From positions 24,109 through 88,108 of the forward strand of contig JAXGGA010004468.1 of the NCBI GenBank assembly GCA_038373865.1: a stretch of 64,000 nucleotides of DNA, written 5' to 3'. The stretch's first letter is position 1, and every line of letters begins with the position of its first letter. This DNA is from Uloborus plumipes (Eukaryota; Arthropoda; Arachnida; Araneae; Uloboridae). The position numbers and the translations under genes are program-made. Below the pieces are notes generated by a model. The model was not told the origin of the DNA, ran no database searches, and worked only from the letters and a program-made list of their open reading frames with translations. Shown one piece after another: positions 58,340-64,000 of the stretch.

Positions 58340-59484
58340 TATTCTGTAGAACCAATTTCACAGGTTTTTAATAACACTTGACATCCTAATATGAGACTTG
58401 ACACACAAGAGTAAAAATATACAAAGAATAAATGGATTTCTGGAAGGATTTTTTCTTATAATTCTTCCTAAAGAAAAGAAATAAAAGCCAATTTTTCCCT
58501 TGCACTTGTTTTATTTCAGTTCTTAGAACATGATTCAAAATGTCAAAATATTTTCTTATTTTCAAAAAAATCGAATAGAAGTATGCTGGGGAAAAAAGAA
58601 GAAAGAAAAGGAAAACATTAAAAAAAAAAAAAAGGATTTGTTGCACAAATGCTTTTTAAAGTTAGACAGCTTTAAAAGGACAGATAAAATTCCATTTACC
58701 ATTTCTTCATTGTTTTTCGTGATAGAATTCTTCTATGTGTTAAAATTTTTAATAATGTTGATTAAGGTCAATAAGTAACGAATTCTATTGATCAATAGCA
58801 AGTTTTTTTCATTTTATTTTTAATCCTTAAGAATATATGAAATGTTTAGAACTTTAACGAAATGTTATGATAGAAATTTTTTCGCCGAGTTCCGAGATAA
58901 ATACAAATTAAAATAACTTATTCTTCTCGAAATAAACGAATTAAAGTAACAATTCTTCATACTACAGAGATCCAAATTTAAATGCTCTGTACTTTAAGCA
59001 ATATAATTTTTCTTCTTTCTAAAAACCTCCATTGTGATATCAGAGTACATTTATGCTGTACTACGGATATTTGGAAAATAACTTTTGCAGAATGAAATAA
59101 AATTATCCACACGATTGGAAGTAGAAAAAATTAAAAAAACTTTTTTTCAGTTATAAATTGCAAAAAAATCAAATAATTTTCCATAAAAATAGCAATTTCT
59201 TACCTTTTTTAAGTTATTCGAACTCCATCTGTCATTGCATTCCGTCATCTGTCGAAACTAAGCAATGTTGTCATGAAAAGTGCCGCCAGCTAGCGCTCAA
59301 GTGGCAGAATTAGGAAGCTCGGCTGTTTCTTCATTTTAGGTAGGGACTTCAAAAATTGTGGTAGCCAGTAAGTACAGCGACATCTAGTGGAGCCATGGTT
59401 TGACATAATTTTCAGTTTCAGATATTCAAGAGAATATTGATTAGATGCTAGAATGTCGATGTACGGGAAAGTAGGCTCGTTTAG
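58340..59484. other. AT-rich noncoding DNA
   Basis: No gene or repeat recognised apart from a poly(A) run near 58619-58632. Confidence 0.5.
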
Positions 59485-59595
59485 TTCTTGACTAGAGATG
59501 TAAAATTTCCGGAAATTTTGAAGTGATGGAAAAAAACCGGTTTTTTTCCTGTTTTTTTCCGGAAAAATTGGAAAAAAATGAAAAATTGACTTTTT

Positions 59596-60678
59596 ACTTT
59601 CTTCTATATCTAATATATAGAAGAAAGTATTGGTTTCGTGAAAATTTTCGAATGTCGAATTTTGACGGATTTGCACGTTTTGAGGTGCGCTGAGTCCATT
59701 TCGACCATTTTTGGAAAATATCTGTCTGTGTGTGTGTGTGTGTGTCTGTGTGTGGAGTCTGTATGTGTGTGACCAGTTTTTGTGGCCGCGCTAGAGCAAA
59801 AACTACTGAATGAAATCGAACAAAAATTTTTGCACATATGTACCACCATGTGAACTGGTGCACCTGACTTTTTTTAGCGAATTCCTCCAAGGGGGGTGGA
59901 GCAATCGCACGTGTTCTGCGCGGGGGTGATTGCTATATCTCAGGAAGTAACCGGCGGAATCAAACGAAAATTGGTCCATAGGTAGACCCTACTGAGTACA
60001 GGTGCTGATTCAATTTGTTTGTCAATATCTCGAAGGGGGGTGGAGCAATCGCACGTGTTCTGAACGAGGGTGACTGCTATATCTCAGGAAGTAACCGGCG
60101 GAATCAAACGAAAATTGGTCCATAGGTAGACCCTATTAAGTACAGGTGCTGATTCAATTTGTGTGTCAATATCTCAAATGGGGGTGGAGCAATCAAAAGT
60201 GCTTATTTTGTCATTGCACCTCCTGTATCTCGGGAAATATTGCTGCGATTTGAATGAAATTTGGAATAACACTAACCCAATATGGAAGCAAGCATCGATT
60301 AAATTTTGGCGCCAATCGCCCCAGGGGGAGGGTGGGGTGATTTTTGCGCTTAGTCAGCAATGCGAAAAATTAATTCATTAAAAAATCGCTTTCACGCTAT
60401 TTAATTATCAAAACAGCTGAAAACTTTCAATGATTTTAAATTTTTAACTGTTGCCAATTTCTTTTTACTAACAAATAAAATGTTTGCAATTAATCTAAAC
60501 AAGTCTTTTGCAATGATTTCCACTTTTGCTCATTGATTCTGCATTTGCAGGGTTATTACGATAACTGGAAAATTGGATCTGTCTTCAATTATTCGGGCGC
60601 GTATGTATTTTATTTTGTAACCGGAATTAAAGATAGATATAGAAGAAAGTTTCGTGACGGCCACGATAGCTAGTTTAC
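59596..60678 (+). mobile_element. Helitron-like nonautonomous element, copy B (uninterrupted, 1,083 bp)
   Basis: 5' palindrome actttcttctatat-ctaat-atatagaagaaagt (59596-59628); 3' end agatatagaagaaagt, cgtgacggccacg, gctagtttac. The outer 16 bp at the start and the segment near 60635-60650 are inverted copies. The body holds a GT microsatellite and modules of about 125 bp (gggggtggagcaatcgcacg, tgctatatctcagg, attggtccataggtag). This is the reference for the disrupted copy at 5005-11520. No protein. Confidence 0.75.
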
Positions 60679-61211
60679 AATTAAAAAGAGCGTTTTTTAA
60701 TAGTTTTGTTTTTCTGGGACCATTTAAAAGGTTAATCATTAAAAATATATGCAATCAACACATATTATTTTTCCTGATGGCAGAAATACGCATAATTAGG
60801 TAGGTTTTAAAAGGGAAAAAATAGCCTTTCTGTTTTATGACTCTAAGCTTTCTTGGTCAAACCCACAAATGAATCATATCGTCATTTCACTGTTAATATT
60901 GGATAAAGTGTGTCTAACCCTTACAATTAAATTTTCTATTTTAGACTGTCTTTAAAACTTAAAATAATAAGTAGACACTTTCAAACGTCAATAATAGTGT
61001 TTGAAAGAAAAATTAGAATGTTTTTTCTCCCTTGCAATATAACCTCACTATCTAAAAATGAAAACTATTGAGTTCTGGTTCTTCCCCACCCAATCTAAAT
61101 CCAAATAAAAATTAAATGACTATTTTTTAAACCTTTCTAATAGAAAACTGTAAACTGCGTAATGTTTTCGAAACCTGAACAAAATTTAAACTGGAGTTTC
61201 AACTTACTGTA

Positions 61212-61499
61212 CTGCCTTGCTAAGCACAATAGTCGTACCCCAATTTTTCAACAAAACCAGAGTTATTAACCAGAGGTTAATTTATAGAGTTATTAATAGA
61301 GTTATTAACCAGAGGTAATCTGTTTCGTATGTGATATTAATAAAATGTTTTGTAGTCATTTGTGATTGGAAACTTTTTTTTTTAATCTGCTGAATAAAAA
61401 GTCATCACAACAAAATATATGGAGGCACAGCTCTTTAAAACGCTATATCTCAGTTTGAGCTCAATTGCAGATTCTACTATGTGCTTAGCAAGCACGGCA
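61212..61499. mobile_element. Small TIR MITE, copy 2
   Basis: Ends CTGCCTTGCTAAGCACAA and TGTGCTTAGCAAGCACGGCA are inverted; it is related throughout to 22014-22262 (taagcacaatagtcgta, gctatatctcagtttgagctc). A small internal duplication of gagttattaaccagagg is present. Nested in the 3.44-kb hAT. Confidence 0.75.
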
Positions 61500-63110
61500 A
61501 TATACATTTAGTTCGCATAGTCAGCGGAAACCTCGTTTTGTGGCTGAAGTTATGCTTATTCATTTCATGAAAAGTAAAATTAGTTCTTCACTAAAAGGAC
61601 GTTGGTTTTGTTAAAGAAGTTTCTGTGTAGAGTTGTTGTGTTGAGAGAGTTTTAATAGTTGATAGCATTGAATTCTGCTTGGAATTTGCAATAAAGGTAA
61701 GTGTACTTATTATAATATAGTTTTTTATTATTATTTAGTTATTTATTTTATATTTTGTGCTACTTTAAATACACAGAACGTTAATAATTATTATCTTAGT
61801 ACGATTTGAACTCTGAATTGTTAGATATATAAAAATCTTTGAAAGATATGTAAACTATTTAAATTAAGTTATTAATTTTTTTGTAAATATTTTGTCATAA
61901 TGTTAGTAATATAGCATATTAATATAAAATTTTGGGAAATATCTAAATACCAAAAGGAAATTAACAATTTTTATCAGAAAATTGATAAATCTATGATATA
62001 AAATTAAATATGTATGTGACAGTTTATTTTATACACATACAAAGTAGAGGAAGTACATAAAGAAAATCAGTTAAAAAGTGAGGTAATGCATTTTGTATGA
62101 AAGAATTCATATTAATAAATGAAAAATTTTGTGCATAAGCACTTATCAATAATGAAATAATTTTACCTTTCAGTGGCGATATGTAATTTTTCATAAGAAA
62201 TAATTTATGTACTTTTAATATCAAAAATACACTAATAGTAGGCCAATTATAAAATCTGTTATGTTTACAAAAGTTGGAATTTAATCAGAATTATTTTTTT
62301 TACCTAATTGAGCAGTGGTTTACTTATTACAAAATATTAAATTACAAAATATTATTTATGTGTTTTTAACATAAATTTCTGTACTTATTTACTATAGCTT
62401 TAACATTTTCAATTAAAAATTGTGCTGTCCTAGAGTTGAGAACGTAATGTTTATAAAATGGCCAATATTCAAGTATTTCCTTAAAAACTGGATAAATTTT
62501 ATTTCTCTTTTTTTCTGCTTTCTAAGCTGAAAATTATCGGGGAGTATGACCAGAAATTGAACATTTTAGCACAATTTCAGTGTTCAAATTTCATAATTAT
62601 CCTAAAAAACTAGTATTTTGTACACGATTTAAAAAAAATGCTCTTTGATATCTGCAATGTAATTAAATAAGGAAAAAAACCGAAAATAATGGCTACATGC
62701 TTTTGCATCAAGATGTTTAGGGGATTTAAATGAAAAACAAAAATGTAGGATTCAATAAATTAACGCTTCTAACAATTATACAAACAAAAGATTTTCTAGT
62801 CATTTCTTTCTTAAAAATTAAATGGAAAAATTCAATTTTTCCGGAATGGAAATAAACCTCCTCGGAAAAAAACGGAAAAAAACCGTTTTTTTTCCGAAAA
62901 TTTTCGGTTTTTTTCCGACCATTTTCATCTCTATTCTTGACAGAACTTCTTGTTTCATATTTAGACCCTTCGAGCTTTGTAGAGTAGGAAAATTCTTTTA
63001 TGTGACTAGTGGGAGTATTTTTTATGGGCTTTGTTAAATCGGATAGAAAGTTCGATTTTAACTTCCTTCGAGAACAGTACTTTTTTTTGGATGAAGGGTA
63101 GCATCCTTAA

Positions 63111-63628
63111 CCCATTTATACCCAGTAGCCTAAAAACGGGATGCTAGTTAGTTACGGTATACAAAAACCTGTAATGGGTATATCATTTTACTAAAGTTGT
63201 TTTTCACAAGTTAAATAGTCATTCTTCTTGAGAAAATCAGATAGAACTACTAGTTGGACATCAGAGTTTATTTATTGACAGCTATATTCAGACAAATCCT
63301 TCAAGCAACGATCCAGCATGGGTAGCCACAGAAAGTAATTTTTTTCTTGCGAACTTATTTTTCATAAAATTAAACTATATTTAAATGATTTGCTCAAATT
63401 GATCAGAGATGCCTTCTGTAATGTTACTTTGCAAAAGTAAAGTCAAGTAAGGCCGTATTTTGCGCACATATCTGCCTAGTGTCCCATAAACAGGACATTA
63501 AATAGCTTAATAAATATGGCAACGGCGATCTATTTTACGACCAAAATGCATGTAAACCATTCCAAGTAAGAGTTTTAAACAGATAAAAATTGAAAAAAAT
63601 TGTTAAGAAAAACTTGGGCATAAATGGG
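63111..63628. mobile_element. piggyBac-type MITE (518 bp)
   Basis: Flanked by TTAA on both sides (63107-63110 and 63629-63632), the piggyBac target duplication. Ends CCCATTTATACCCA and TGGGCATAAATGGG are 14-bp inverted repeats with one mismatch. No transposase. Confidence 0.85.
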
Positions 63629-63632
63629 TTAA

Positions 63633-64000
63633 TAACGTATATGCACATGTTCATGATGATCAGTTGAGTAGTTAAGGCGTTTATTTGAAGATAAGAAGTT
63701 CGAAACAGTTGAAAATGAAGTGCGTAATTACCTTTACATAATGTGGAAAATTCATTTGGCTTTGCTAAAGTCGGGTCATTCATTATTCTTAAGAGCGATT
63801 TACGACTTCCTTCGGAAAACGGATAGTAGCTCAAGAGGTCGGAGGAAAAAAGTAGCGAGATAGACACGAGCATAATGCAATAGTAAACCGAACTTTTTGC
63901 GCTCTTTCTGCTGAAGAAAAAAGAAAAAGTTAATGTGAAGATGCGCCTCTTTTTTTTTTTTTTTTTTTTTTCGATTCGTCCAATGATGGGCTGCTGTTTC
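63633..64000. other. Noncoding DNA to the window end
   Basis: No gene recognised. A poly(T) run lies at 63951-63971. Confidence 0.5.

Larger units (their letters stand above)
59493..62933. mobile_element. hAT transposon, nonautonomous (3.44 kb with nested insertions)
   Basis: Ends TAGAGATGTAAAATTTCCGG and the inverted ...TTTTCATCTCTA. An exact 8-bp target duplication TTCTTGAC lies at 59485-59492 and 62934-62941. Both subterminal regions are full of ccggtttttttcc / ggaaaaaaacgg motifs. The Helitron-like copy at 59596-60678 and the MITE at 61212-61499 sit inside. No transposase recognised. Confidence 0.9.

Noticed and set aside
1..64000. CRISPR arrays, tRNA and rRNA genes, riboswitches
   Set aside because: No regularly spaced short repeats, no tRNA B-box with a matching cloverleaf, and no rRNA-like sequence was seen; the DNA is eukaryotic.

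Overview
The window is AT-rich eukaryotic nuclear DNA with long introns, spliced exons and a dense load of transposable elements (TEs). A CIDE-N protein of the invertebrate DREP type, a TTC36-type gene and the mix of Tc1, hAT, Helitron, piggyBac, Academ-like and CR1-like elements point to an arthropod. I favour a chelicerate such as a spider, but that is inference; no marker here fixes the taxon. No tRNA, rRNA or CRISPR was seen.

Host genes are few. (1) Plus strand, 617-13800: three exons of a DREP2-like CIDE-N protein. The exons join in phase across a 10.8-kb intron, and the N-terminus lies upstream of the window. (2) Minus strand, 40414-39598: the last two coding exons of TTC36, a small TPR co-chaperone-like protein; its first exon was not found. 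(3) A THAP zinc-finger ORF at 53677-54051 (minus) may be host or transposon derived.

The 10.8-kb DREP intron holds a 1.36-kb foldback repeat and one copy of a Helitron-like family. That copy is split by a 2.8-kb palindromic element and by a 2.6-kb insertion. Removing both leaves 1080 bp, against 1083 bp for an uninterrupted copy at 59596-60678. From 13.8 to 32.3 kb there is the DREP 3' flank and gene-free DNA with isolated small elements: a complete nonautonomous Helitron, a pogo-like MITE, a hAT MITE and two other TIR MITEs.

From 32.3 kb onward TEs dominate. There is a 6-kb hAT with an 8-bp target duplication, and a Tc1 DD34E relic in the TTC36 upstream region. Next to it is a 3.65-kb Academ-like transposon with ~600-bp terminal inverted repeats and an XPG/FEN1-like nuclease whose acidic motifs are retained despite stops and frameshifts. 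Further on are tandem arrays, a CR1/L2-like LINE (minus), a near-intact Tc1-type DD36E element with 27-bp perfect TIRs, a Helitron 3' terminus, a 3.4-kb hAT containing the second Helitron-like copy, and a piggyBac-type MITE with TTAA duplications.

The most notable items are the Academ-like element, the nested palindromes that date one another, and the DD36E element. All of these calls come from reading termini, target duplications and protein motifs by eye; no database search was possible.
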